A stretch of DNA of 57,350 nucleotides from Bacteroidales bacterium (GTDB lineage: Bacteria > Bacteroidota > Bacteroidia > Bacteroidales > UBA3663). The stretch lies in the NCBI GenBank assembly GCA_017449065.1, contig JAFSKF010000005.1, forward strand, positions 1 to 57,350. Reading direction: 5' to 3'. The translations under genes and the position numbers were made by a program. A model generated the notes under the pieces. The model made no database searches. It was not told the DNA's origin and was given only the letters and a program-made list of their open reading frames with translations. Positions 8,016-17,696 of the stretch are shown piece by piece; position 1 is the first letter of the stretch; each line of letters begins with the position of its first letter.

Positions 8016-10625
8016 ATGAAAACAAACCTGAACCACAAATCGACGACAAGCAAGTCTGTCCGCCACCTCGGACTGGCTGCTGCTTTTCTGCTCTCGCTGG
8101 CCGGTTTGGCTTCCGGTTGTAAGGACACTTACGATCTGGACGAAAAACTGCCATCGAATTTCGGTTCGAACCTGATGACTTACCTCGAAAAGAACAATTT
8201 CGAGAACTACAGCCAGCTGGTGAAGGATCTGGGTTATGAGGAAGCACTCTCCGGTGTTTCGCTCAAGACACTGTTTGCCGCCGATGATGACGCTTTCGAG
8301 CGCTTCTACGCCAACAACAACTGGGGCGTACATGAGTATGACGATCTGACACCAGCACAGAAGAAGATGCTGCTCTACAGTTCGATGCTCGACAATTCCT
8401 TACAAATCATGAACCTTTCGAGCACCACCGGAAACACCGGCGTCACCGAAGGCAACTGTATGCGCCGACAGACTTCGGCTTCGGTCTATGACACCGTGTC
8501 CATTATCAGCCCCGAAGAGATGCCTGACAATGCCGACGCCTGGAAATACTACCGTGAAAACGGCAAATCGCTGGTCTGCATGAAGGATATGAGTGCTGTG
8601 CCCATGATGATTTTCGTAGAGAAATTCCTCACCAACAACAAAATCACCAACGAGGATCTGAACTTCATCTTCAATTATAAGATCGACCGCCAGTCGGGCG
8701 ATGCCCACATCAACGGAATCCCGGTCAAAAACGGCAACATCCGTTCTGCCAACGGTTTCATTCACGAAATGGAAGAAGTGGTTACTCCGTTGGAGAACAT
8801 GGCTGAAATTCTGAGAAAAGAACCGAAAGCCAAGCTCTTCAGCCGGATGCTTGACCGCTTTAGCGTGCCTTATTATACCGGACGCGACGTGACCGATGCC
8901 TACAATCTGGAATACGGCACCTCAGTCGATTCCGTCTTCCAATGGCGCTACCTCAGCAAGCGCAGCCAAGGCGGCGCGTTCAAGACCCTGTTGGACAACA
9001 CCACCTTCAACGAAGACGAGATCCTGAAGTTCGATCCGGGCTGGAACGCATTCTACAGCGACGATCCGAATGCTCTTTCGAACACCGTAGCCTTGCAGGA
9101 GAATATGGGCGTGATGCTGGTTCCAAGCGATGAGGCCCTGGATGAATACTTCAAAAAAGGAAGCGGAAAGGTGCTGAAAGACTATTACGGAGAGTGGGAC
9201 AATGTGCCTAACAACGTCATTGCCGAACTCATTAATAATAATATGCTCAATTCGTGGATCAATTCCGTGCCTTCGAAGTTCGATGGCATCGTCAATTCGA
9301 ACCAGGACCGTATGGGTATCAAGCCTTCCGATGTGGATAGCGTGATGCTGGGCTGCAACGGAGCCATCTACCTGACCAATAAAGTCTTTTCTCCTACCTC
9401 TTATGTAAGCGTCAGCTTCCCGGCATTGATCGACGAAACCATGAATGTGATGCGCTGGGCGATCAGCCAGTTGGAATACCGCTCCTACCTGAACTCGCTC
9501 GACAGCTACTACAGCCTGTTCATTCCTACCAACAACGCGCTGTTATCGTACATCGATCCGGTATCGTATGGCGAGACGCAGACTCAGATCTGGCGATTCC
9601 ATTACGACTATCAGGCAGCCGATGAAAGCGAGCGCGTATGGGCTTCCGTCTGGAGCTACGACCTGACCACCGGCATCGTAGGCGACTCTTTGGACAAAGT
9701 AACCAATGCGTCCGTGCTGCTCGACCGGCTGGAAGACGTGCTGGACAACCACATCGTGGTGGGCAACAAAGAGACAGCAGGCATCGAGAACGGACACGAG
9801 TTCTACCACACCAAGAACGGCGGTATCGTACGCGTTAAGAAAGAAGGCGACAACATCTTCGTGCAGGGCACCTTGCAGCGCGATCAGGACAAGTGGATTC
9901 CTGTTACCAGAATCTACGACGAAAGCGAGGAAGGAAACGGTAAGACCTATATTCTTGAAGAACAACCTTTGCTGACCACCAACCGTTCGGTGTTCGACAT
10001 TCTGGAGAACACACCTGAATTCAGCGAATTCTACAAGCTCCTCTCCGGTTCGGAGTTGCTCGAATCTTCCAGAAACGGCGCTGCAGCCGGTTCTTTGGCA
10101 GGCAACGTAGCTTCGTTCAACAACTATCATTACACCGTCTATGTGCCAACCAACGAAAGCTTGCAGGATTCCATCAGAGCCGGCAAGCTCGACACTTGGG
10201 AAAACTTAGAGAACCTGTACAATATGGAACTGCTGAGCGATTCGGCCTACGATGCACGCAAGGCAGCCCTAAACGCTTTCCTGCGCTACCATATTCAGGA
10301 TAACAGCCTGATGATCGGTCTGGATTACTCGAACGAAGGCGGATCGGACACTTTCGAGCGCACCTACGAAACCGCAACCGGTTACTTCACCGACGAGGAG
10401 AAGAAGAATTATAAGTTCCACTCCATAGATGTCAAGGTAACTCCAACTTCGATTAGCGTAACCGACGGACAAGGTCACGAACGTCACGTGTTGACCGACA
10501 ACAAGGCTCTGTACAACCAGACCGCCCGTGAATATCAGTTGCAATACAATAACATCTCGTCGTCATCGTTCGCAATAGTGCATGCCATCGATGCTCCGCT
10601 CTATTTCGAGAAAAAAGGATACTGA
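8016..10625 (+). CDS. Large fasciclin (FAS1)-domain lipoprotein, first gene of the SusCD operon
   Basis: The 869-residue protein has a lipoprotein signal peptide with Cys35 (LASGC). Several divergent FAS1 repeats follow. Typical motifs are SLKTLFAADDDAFERF near 89, the closing GFIHEMEEVVTPLENM near 250, VMLVPSDEALDEYF near 370, SLFIPTNNALLSYI near 500 and YTVYVPTNESLQDSI near 710, suggesting four domains. FAS1 domains serve in adhesion and ligand binding in other organisms. Here, ahead of susC, a role in surface xylan capture like other surface glycan-binding lipoproteins is inference. Only 28 bases separate it from SusC, so it is co-transcribed. No catalytic motif was seen. Confidence 0.82.
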   Translation: MKTNLNHKSTTSKSVRHLGLAAAFLLSLAGLASGCKDTYDLDEKLPSNFGSNLMTYLEKNNFENYSQLVKDLGYEEALSGVSLKTLFAADDDAFERFYANNNWGVHEYDDLTPAQKKMLLYSSMLDNSLQIMNLSSTTGNTGVTEGNCMRRQTSASVYDTVSIISPEEMPDNADAWKYYRENGKSLVCMKDMSAVPMMIFVEKFLTNNKITNEDLNFIFNYKIDRQSGDAHINGIPVKNGNIRSANGFIHEMEEVVTPLENMAEILRKEPKAKLFSRMLDRFSVPYYTGRDVTDAYNLEYGTSVDSVFQWRYLSKRSQGGAFKTLLDNTTFNEDEILKFDPGWNAFYSDDPNALSNTVALQENMGVMLVPSDEALDEYFKKGSGKVLKDYYGEWDNVPNNVIAELINNNMLNSWINSVPSKFDGIVNSNQDRMGIKPSDVDSVMLGCNGAIYLTNKVFSPTSYVSVSFPALIDETMNVMRWAISQLEYRSYLNSLDSYYSLFIPTNNALLSYIDPVSYGETQTQIWRFHYDYQAADESERVWASVWSYDLTTGIVGDSLDKVTNASVLLDRLEDVLDNHIVVGNKETAGIENGHEFYHTKNGGIVRVKKEGDNIFVQGTLQRDQDKWIPVTRIYDESEEGNGKTYILEEQPLLTTNRSVFDILENTPEFSEFYKLLSGSELLESSRNGAAAGSLAGNVASFNNYHYTVYVPTNESLQDSIRAGKLDTWENLENLYNMELLSDSAYDARKAALNAFLRYHIQDNSLMIGLDYSNEGGSDTFERTYETATGYFTDEEKKNYKFHSIDVKVTPTSISVTDGQGHERHVLTDNKALYNQTAREYQLQYNNISSSSFAIVHAIDAPLYFEKKGY

Positions 10626-10653
10626 ATACAAAACATAAAATAAGACAGACATT

Positions 10654-13600
10654 ATGAACAAGCAATATATTTTATCTTTTGTATTGGCTGGCGCCACTTG
10701 CATGGGCGCATGGGCACAGCAGGCCGGCGACGTCATCTCGGGCACCGTTTCCGACGAGTTCGACGTATTGGCAGGAGTGCACGTGGTGGAAATCAACAAA
10801 GACGACCGTGTGATGGCTTCGGGTATCACCGACATCAACGGTAACTTCTCGTTCGCCATCCGTAATCCCCAAGACCGTATTAAGATTACCTACATCGGCA
10901 TGAAGACCAAAATCATTCCGATCAAGGGTCTGACCTATAAGATCCTGCTGGAGCAGGACAACCACGAACTGCAGGAAGTGGTGGTTTCGCAAAAGCGCCG
11001 CACACAGACTTCCGGTCTCGACATCCCGCAGACGGAGGTTTCGCAGGCTTCGCAGACCATTTCCGCACAGGAGTTCGAAGGTATGCCTATCACCACCATC
11101 GATGAAGCCTTGCAGGGCCGTATCGCCGGCTTGGACATTGTGCTTGCAAGCGGTAACTTAGGTGCCGGCACGTCGATGCGTTTGCGTGGCGTAAGCTCCA
11201 TTAACGGCAACACCGAACCGCTGGTGGTTGTGGACGGAAACGTGTTCGAATCGGACTACAACAAAGACTTCGACTTCGCCAATGCCACCGAGGATAAGTT
11301 TGCAGAACTTTTGCAAGTTAACCCGGAGGATATCGAGAGTATCACCGTCCTGAAGGATGCCGCTGCTACCGCTATCTGGGGTTCGCAGGGTGCCAACGGT
11401 GTTATCGAAATCAAGACCAAGCGCGGTTCGCGAGGAGCTACGAAGGTAACCTATACCTATCGCGCCAACGTCACCTACCAGCCGACCGGCACCAAGATGA
11501 TGAACGGCGGACAATACACCATGTATCTGAAGGAAGCCTACTTCAACCCGAAGCTTTCGGACGATGCCGCTAACATCAAGGAAATCTCCTACCTGCACTC
11601 GGACGCCGAATTCAGCGAGTGGCGTATGTACGACAACAACACCGACTGGATTGATGCCGTTACGCAGGTCGGTCTGGAGCAGAAACACTTCCTGAGTCTG
11701 ACCGGCGGTGGCGAAAAGGCGAACTTCCGCGTATCGGCAGGCTATGATCACCAGACAGGTTCGGTCATCGAACAGGTATTGGATCGTTTCACATCGCGCA
11801 CCGCCCTGGACTACTTTATTTCCAACCGGATCAAAGTAACCTCCAACTTCAACTTCACCTATACGAACAACAACAAGAACATGGAGCCGACCATCAACGG
11901 CGGTCGCTACGGTTTGCTGTCGCTGGCCTATGTGAAGATGCCGAACCTGGCTATCTATGAAGAGGACGAAAACGGTTCGACCGGCGAATTCTACCACGTG
12001 AAGAACAGCGCTTCATCCCAGTTCGACAACGACCAGAAGCTCTATCCGAACCCAGTCGCTTTGGGCAAAGAGGCCAAGAACAACGAGAAGACCTTCAACA
12101 TCCAGCCGGAGTTTATCATCCAGTACGATCTGTTGGGCACCGACTATGACGAACAGCGCTTGAAGTACGACGGAAAGATCAACTTCTCGATCTTCAACAA
12201 ATACAACCACACGTTCTATCCTTCGAGTCTAGTCAATGATGACTGGTCGAACACGAACAACAACCTTTCATACGATAACTCGTACAAATCGTTCGCCCTC
12301 ACCACTACCCATACCCTCACCTACACTCCGGTCTTCTCGAACCCCGACCACTCGCTGATGGCCATGGGACGCTTCCAGCTGACAGCGGGCGAATCGCGCA
12401 GCCAGACCGAAAGTGTCTATGGCTTGCCTACCGGCACTATCCAGTCGTCGACAGCCGACGGTGTAATCGGCAAAGACTTCAATACTTCCGCTTCGGAATG
12501 GAGAAGCCTTTACCTGACCGCCTCGCTGCACTATGCCTACAAAGGCCGCTATATCGTGGACCTCACCTACCGCCGCGACGGTTCAACCAAGTTCGGCAAA
12601 GACAGCCGCTGGGGTAACTTCCCGGGTGTTTCGTTCCGCTGGAACATCAGCGACGAAAAGTTCATGAACTGGTCGGACGAGTGGCTCTCGATGCTTTCCA
12701 TCCGTCCGGGTTGGGGTATCGTAGGTAACCAGCCTTCTGCTGAAAACCTTTTCTATGCAAAATATGCATCCACCAGTGCTTATATGGGCCATGCGGCCAT
12801 CTACCCGTCGAACATTGCACTGAACAGCCTGAAGTGGGAAGAGAAGGAATCGTATAACATCGGTATCGACTTAGGTTTCCTGAACGACAAGATTACCGCC
12901 GATGTGAACGTTTATAAGCAGATGACCCGCGACCTGCTGATGCTGAACTATCAGATTCCAGGTTCTTCCGGCTTCGGTTCGCTTTCGTTCAAGAATGCCG
13001 GCGATATGAAGAATGTCGGTTGGGAGTTCAATGTGAATACAAACCGCCTTATCAAATGGGGCAAAGACCGGAAATGGGGACTTGACCTAAACATCACGTT
13101 CGCCAACAACAAGAACGAACTGGTGAAGATGGACGAGACCATTCTGGAAAGCCTGAACGGCGACTTCAACTACAACAACGGCAGTTACCTGACACGTGTA
13201 CAGCTGAACAATGCCTTCGGTTCCATCTATGGTTTCCGCTACAAAGGCGTTTACCAGTATTCGGCCTATTCGGCTGAAGAAGTGCCCGGCGTGAGCGGTC
13301 CGAATGCACCGGTAGTACGTAACGAAAACGGCAATGTGGTGCTCGATGAAAACGGTGCCACCAAGCCTGTCTATTTCGCCTATGGAACCACTTCGGAATA
13401 CAAGTTCATGGGTGGTGATGCCATCTATGAAGACATCAACCACGACGGTAACATCAACGAACTCGACATCGTTTATTTAGGTTCGTCGTTACCGAAACTG
13501 ACCGGCGGTTTCGGCTTCAAACTCACTTGGGGCCGTTTGAGCTGGAACAACCAGTTCAACTTCCGCTACGGCAATAAGATCATCAACAAGGCCCGTATGC

Positions 13601-13980
13601 AGGCAGAATCGATGTACGACAACAACAACCAGTCGAAGGCTGTCAACTGGCGCTGGCGTGTGGAAGGCGATATCACCGAAATCCCACGTGCCACCTACCA
13701 ATACGGCTACAACTGGTTAGGTTCCGACCGATTCGTGGAAGACGGTTCTTTCCTCCGTCTGAACTATTCGAGCCTGAACTATTCCATCGATCCGAAGGTG
13801 GTGAAGAGATACGGCCTCAGTCAGGTTAGTTTCTTCATCTCGGGTTCGAACCTCTTCTGCATCACCAAGTATTCGGGAGCCGATCCTGAAGTCAGCTACG
13901 GCAGTTACGGTGTGGTATATGATACCGCCAAAACTCCTCGTGCCCGCAGTTTCTCGGTCGGAGCCACCGTGCAATTCTAA
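10654..13980 (+). CDS. SusC/RagA-like TonB-dependent outer-membrane transporter (first copy)
   Basis: The 1108-residue protein has a signal peptide (ending near AWA, residue 21) and a carboxypeptidase-regulatory-like domain at about 28-110. A TonB box, LQEVVVSQ, follows near 112. The plug spans about 125-260 with SMRLRGVSSINGNTEPLVVVDG and VLKDAAATAIWGSQGANGVI, and the barrel ends in an aromatic residue (Phe). It imports oligosaccharides across the outer membrane using TonB energy, as a channel lidded by its SusD partner encoded 24 bases downstream. The substrate is inferred to be glucuronoxylan fragments from the neighbouring enzymes. Confidence 0.95.
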   Translation: MNKQYILSFVLAGATCMGAWAQQAGDVISGTVSDEFDVLAGVHVVEINKDDRVMASGITDINGNFSFAIRNPQDRIKITYIGMKTKIIPIKGLTYKILLEQDNHELQEVVVSQKRRTQTSGLDIPQTEVSQASQTISAQEFEGMPITTIDEALQGRIAGLDIVLASGNLGAGTSMRLRGVSSINGNTEPLVVVDGNVFESDYNKDFDFANATEDKFAELLQVNPEDIESITVLKDAAATAIWGSQGANGVIEIKTKRGSRGATKVTYTYRANVTYQPTGTKMMNGGQYTMYLKEAYFNPKLSDDAANIKEISYLHSDAEFSEWRMYDNNTDWIDAVTQVGLEQKHFLSLTGGGEKANFRVSAGYDHQTGSVIEQVLDRFTSRTALDYFISNRIKVTSNFNFTYTNNNKNMEPTINGGRYGLLSLAYVKMPNLAIYEEDENGSTGEFYHVKNSASSQFDNDQKLYPNPVALGKEAKNNEKTFNIQPEFIIQYDLLGTDYDEQRLKYDGKINFSIFNKYNHTFYPSSLVNDDWSNTNNNLSYDNSYKSFALTTTHTLTYTPVFSNPDHSLMAMGRFQLTAGESRSQTESVYGLPTGTIQSSTADGVIGKDFNTSASEWRSLYLTASLHYAYKGRYIVDLTYRRDGSTKFGKDSRWGNFPGVSFRWNISDEKFMNWSDEWLSMLSIRPGWGIVGNQPSAENLFYAKYASTSAYMGHAAIYPSNIALNSLKWEEKESYNIGIDLGFLNDKITADVNVYKQMTRDLLMLNYQIPGSSGFGSLSFKNAGDMKNVGWEFNVNTNRLIKWGKDRKWGLDLNITFANNKNELVKMDETILESLNGDFNYNNGSYLTRVQLNNAFGSIYGFRYKGVYQYSAYSAEEVPGVSGPNAPVVRNENGNVVLDENGATKPVYFAYGTTSEYKFMGGDAIYEDINHDGNINELDIVYLGSSLPKLTGGFGFKLTWGRLSWNNQFNFRYGNKIINKARMQAESMYDNNNQSKAVNWRWRVEGDITEIPRATYQYGYNWLGSDRFVEDGSFLRLNYSSLNYSIDPKVVKRYGLSQVSFFISGSNLFCITKYSGADPEVSYGSYGVVYDTAKTPRARSFSVGATVQF

Positions 13981-14004
13981 GTTGAAAGATAAAAGCTGAA
14001 AGTT

Positions 14005-15681
14005 ATGAAGAAAACATTGTTATATATTTCATTGTTAGCTGGTCTTTCACTCGGAACCAGCTGCGACGATTTCTTAGACATTGAACCGCTCAACGAAATC
14101 GTTTCCGACAACTACTGGACAGAAAAATCCGACGTTCAGAGCGTCATCTATTCCTGCTATTCTGGCATGGAGGCAACGGATGTGCTCCAGCGCCTGTTTG
14201 TCTGGGGCGAAATGCGATCGGACAACATCACGACCTCCAATTCGGCTCCTTGGGCTGTGCAGCAGATTATTGCTGAAAACATCCTGGAGACAAATACCTG
14301 GGTCAGATGGCAAAGCCTCTATCAGGTCATCAACCGCTGCAACACGGTGATTTACTTCGCTCCTTCGGTGGTGGAAAAAGATCCTAACTACACAGAGAGT
14401 GAAATGAAGGCCAATATCGCCGAGGCCACTTGGCTCCGTACCTTCTGCTACTTCACTTTAATGCGTGCATTCCGCGATGTTCCTTACACCACGAAACCTT
14501 CGCTCAACGACAACGACATCGAAGGGGACTACCGTTTGGCACCTACTCCTTTCGACGTGATGCTCGACACTTTGATTGCCGACATGGAAAGTGTGAAGGA
14601 CGATGCGCTGAAACTCTACCCGGAAGAATCCGGTACGGGCCTGGCCGCTAATACCAGCCGTGTGACCACTTGCGCCATGTATGCGCTGTTGGCCGATCTG
14701 TATCTGTGGAAGCAGGATTATCAGAAGTGTATCGAATACTGCGATCTGGTGCTCGAATACAAGATGGAGCGCTACGAAGAACTGAAGGTGGAAGAACCCG
14801 AAGAGGCTGCCGACATCGACCTGTACTTCAACAAGTATCCGTTGCTGATGGAGCAACCGGGAGGCAATACCGTCGGTTCGGCCTACAACGCCATCTTCGG
14901 AATAGGCAATTCGTTCGAATCGATTATGGAACTGTATTTCCAAAACAACCAGTCGCTCACCAATCAGTTGGTCAGCAGTTTCTACGGAACATCGAGCAAC
15001 ATCGGTTCCTGCTGCGCTTACGCCGAACTGATGACCGGTGTGTATGAAGGTAACGGTTCGACATTTAAGCCCACGGACTATCGCGCAGCCGAGAATATTC
15101 AGGACATGGGCTCACAATATGCCATCCGCAAATATTTGCGCCAGACGGTAGCAATCACCCCCAGCCGCCAATCGGGTACAGCACCCACAACGTCGGCTTC
15201 CCTGCGTTCGACCAACTATGCCAATTGGATTCTGTATCGTCTGACCGACGTGATGCTGATGAAAGCAGAAGCTGAAATCGAGTTAGGCAGCACCGAGCAG
15301 ATGGACGATGCTTTCGAATTGATTTCGGCCGTCTATAACCGTGCGAACAATCTGAGCGAAACGAGCACCGACTGTCTGAAGAAAGACGATTATCTGGGTC
15401 GCGCCATGATGCGCCAGCTGGTGCTGGACGAACGTCACCGCGAACTGATGTTTGAAGGCAAGCGCTGGTTCGATCTGGTCCGCTACTGCCTGCGCGTCGG
15501 CAACAACACAGCGCTGATCGAGGCCGTTATCGGCAAGCAGCGCGAAAAGCAAAGTGCCACCCGCGTGAAACTGTCATCGACGGATGCTCTGTTCTGGCCT
15601 TACGCAGAAAGTGAATTGGACGCCAATCCACATCTCACCCAGAATCCGGCTTATATTACATCTGAAACCAGTGAAAAGTAA
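14005..15681 (+). CDS. SusD/RagB-like glycan-binding lipoprotein (first copy)
   Basis: The 558-residue protein has a lipoprotein signal peptide ending LGTSC (Cys20), followed by the typical DDFLDIEPLNEIVSDNYW start of SusD proteins. The helical repeats and the late conserved block, LDERHRELMFEGKRWFDLVR near 472-491, are clear. It binds glycan at the cell surface and acts as the lid of the SusC encoded just upstream. It is followed by a FAS1 gene after only 9 bases. Confidence 0.94.
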   Translation: MKKTLLYISLLAGLSLGTSCDDFLDIEPLNEIVSDNYWTEKSDVQSVIYSCYSGMEATDVLQRLFVWGEMRSDNITTSNSAPWAVQQIIAENILETNTWVRWQSLYQVINRCNTVIYFAPSVVEKDPNYTESEMKANIAEATWLRTFCYFTLMRAFRDVPYTTKPSLNDNDIEGDYRLAPTPFDVMLDTLIADMESVKDDALKLYPEESGTGLAANTSRVTTCAMYALLADLYLWKQDYQKCIEYCDLVLEYKMERYEELKVEEPEEAADIDLYFNKYPLLMEQPGGNTVGSAYNAIFGIGNSFESIMELYFQNNQSLTNQLVSSFYGTSSNIGSCCAYAELMTGVYEGNGSTFKPTDYRAAENIQDMGSQYAIRKYLRQTVAITPSRQSGTAPTTSASLRSTNYANWILYRLTDVMLMKAEAEIELGSTEQMDDAFELISAVYNRANNLSETSTDCLKKDDYLGRAMMRQLVLDERHRELMFEGKRWFDLVRYCLRVGNNTALIEAVIGKQREKQSATRVKLSSTDALFWPYAESELDANPHLTQNPAYITSETSEK

Positions 15682-15690
15682 AGAACTGCT

Positions 15691-17655
15691 ATGAAAAAGT
15701 TATTCTATATTCTGTTATCCCTGTCGATGACGCTGTCGTTCACCAACTGCGTGGACGATGATCCGGAGGGCGATTCCTACTACACCTTTACCGGTGAGAT
15801 GGTAACCGACTATTTGCAGAACCGCAATGAGACCTTCTCGGATTTCATTGGGATCCTGGAACGAGCCGAATTGTGGGATCTGCTTTCGACGTATGGCACA
15901 TTCACCTGCTTCGCTCCTACCAACGAAGCCATCGAAACGTACTTGCAGCAGCACGGTCTGAAAACCATCGACGACCTGAACGATGCTGAATGCGACACCT
16001 TGGCTTGGACGCATTTGCTGAAGTCTGCATACTTTACCACCGATCTCGGCGAAGGTTCCCTACCTTCGACAAACATGAACGAACGTTACCTGACCCTGAC
16101 CTGTGATACCTCAAGCAATTCCGGCAATGTGGTCTATCGCATCAATGGTGCCGAAATGGTTGTACGTGACGACTCGGTGGAGAATGGTGTGGTTCATGTG
16201 GTCAACGAAGTGCTCAGTTCTTCGTCTATCCTGATCGGTGAACTGGTTTGCAACGATCCGAACCTCACGCTGTTCGGCCAGGCGCTGGCTATTACAGGAT
16301 TGGCAGACTCGCTGGTTGCCTACATCGACGAGAAATACACCATCTCGCCCGACTCTTCGTCCGTCAATTCTTCTTCGCAGCACCGTCGTACTTTCGGTAA
16401 CAATACAGTTTACTGGAGATATCCTTCCCAACATATCCGCAAGTTTACCGTCTTTGCCGAAACGGATGATGTTTTCGCAGAGAAAGAAATCACGAACCTG
16501 GAACAGCTGACCGCCTATGCCAAGGAAGTCTATGACCGCACCTATCCGAAAGATGCCAACAAATACGATGACGATCCTACCAACCGTCGCAATCCGCTGA
16601 ACCGTTTTGTGGCTTATCACATTCTGGACCGTTATGCCTCATACAGCGAAATGACCGTCAGCGAGGCTGTCTTCAACTGCCGTCAGTACTTCCTGACCAA
16701 CTTGCAGGACATTCAGGAATTCTACGAGACGCTGTGTCCATATACTATCATGAAGATCAGCGATGCCGTCGGCAACAAGTACATCAACCGCCGCGGCGTG
16801 GGCATGCGCTACAATGTGATCGGCTCCAAGATCCTCACTCCTTCCGAATCGAAGGCATTGAATAAGGATTACAGCGACTCGCCTAACGGCATCTACTATT
16901 ATATCGACCGTATTCTGACCTACAATCAGGAAGAAACCATCGACAAGGTGCTTAATATCCGTATGCGTATCGATGCTACCACCTTGAGTCCGGACTTCAT
17001 GAACGCCGGAGCCAGAAACATCAATCCAAGTTCCTTCGGTGACGGTATCAGCCACCTGATGACCGGATTCAAACCCGGATTCACCAAGAACTTCATTTTC
17101 TCGGAAGACACCTTCTTCGGTGTTCACAACCGATTCTGGTGCAACTCCTGGGAAGCCGATATGTGTGCCTGTCTGGATAATTTCGACATCAAGTTCCGCA
17201 TTCCTCCGGTACCAGCCGGACAAACCTACGAAATCCGCTTGGGTTACGTTTCGGGCGTGAACCGAACTGTTGTTCAGGTCTATCTGGATGATAATCTGAC
17301 CGGCGATATTCCTTGCGGTATTCCTGTCGATCTGCGTAAGTATGCCACCAGCTACGGCTGGCAGTCGGACGCTGAACTGGGAACCGAAGAAGCCATCGAA
17401 GCCAACGACAAAGCGCTTAGGAACAACGGCTACATGAAGGCCTACGACTCGTTCACCTTCCCAAGCGGCGATGTTCCGCGTGATGCCGTACAGTGTATGC
17501 GTCGCATTCTGACCACCAAGTATCTGGAGGAGGAACACGACTACTACATCCGTCTGCGTCAGGTATTGGACAACAATGCCGAGATGAGCTTGGATTACAT
17601 CGAGCTCGTACCAAAGAGTGTTTACGAAGGCACAGTGGCCGAAGACAAGCATTAA
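15691..17655 (+). CDS. Fasciclin-domain lipoprotein with C-terminal beta module (second FAS1 gene)
   Basis: The 654-residue protein has a lipoprotein signal peptide with Cys20 (SFTNC). The first FAS1 domain (about 35-175) is the clearest in the window, with TFTCFAPTNEAIETYL near 70 and NGVVHVVNEVLSSS near 165. A second, more divergent one follows (about 180-415). Residues about 430-650 form a beta-rich region (FDIKFRIPPVPAGQTYEIRLG) that could be a ligand-binding jelly-roll. Its place between two SusCD pairs suggests an accessory surface binding protein. The function is not proven by sequence. Confidence 0.85.
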   Translation: MKKLFYILLSLSMTLSFTNCVDDDPEGDSYYTFTGEMVTDYLQNRNETFSDFIGILERAELWDLLSTYGTFTCFAPTNEAIETYLQQHGLKTIDDLNDAECDTLAWTHLLKSAYFTTDLGEGSLPSTNMNERYLTLTCDTSSNSGNVVYRINGAEMVVRDDSVENGVVHVVNEVLSSSSILIGELVCNDPNLTLFGQALAITGLADSLVAYIDEKYTISPDSSSVNSSSQHRRTFGNNTVYWRYPSQHIRKFTVFAETDDVFAEKEITNLEQLTAYAKEVYDRTYPKDANKYDDDPTNRRNPLNRFVAYHILDRYASYSEMTVSEAVFNCRQYFLTNLQDIQEFYETLCPYTIMKISDAVGNKYINRRGVGMRYNVIGSKILTPSESKALNKDYSDSPNGIYYYIDRILTYNQEETIDKVLNIRMRIDATTLSPDFMNAGARNINPSSFGDGISHLMTGFKPGFTKNFIFSEDTFFGVHNRFWCNSWEADMCACLDNFDIKFRIPPVPAGQTYEIRLGYVSGVNRTVVQVYLDDNLTGDIPCGIPVDLRKYATSYGWQSDAELGTEEAIEANDKALRNNGYMKAYDSFTFPSGDVPRDAVQCMRRILTTKYLEEEHDYYIRLRQVLDNNAEMSLDYIELVPKSVYEGTVAEDKH

Positions 17656-17696
17656 ACATTTAAGATTATCAAGCAATAAAGATATAGTTTTCCACT

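Noticed and set aside
16639..17676. A 345-codon minus-strand open frame opposite the second FAS1 gene
   Set aside because: Antisense shadow without family motifs; the sense gene has a signal peptide, a lipobox and FAS1 motifs.
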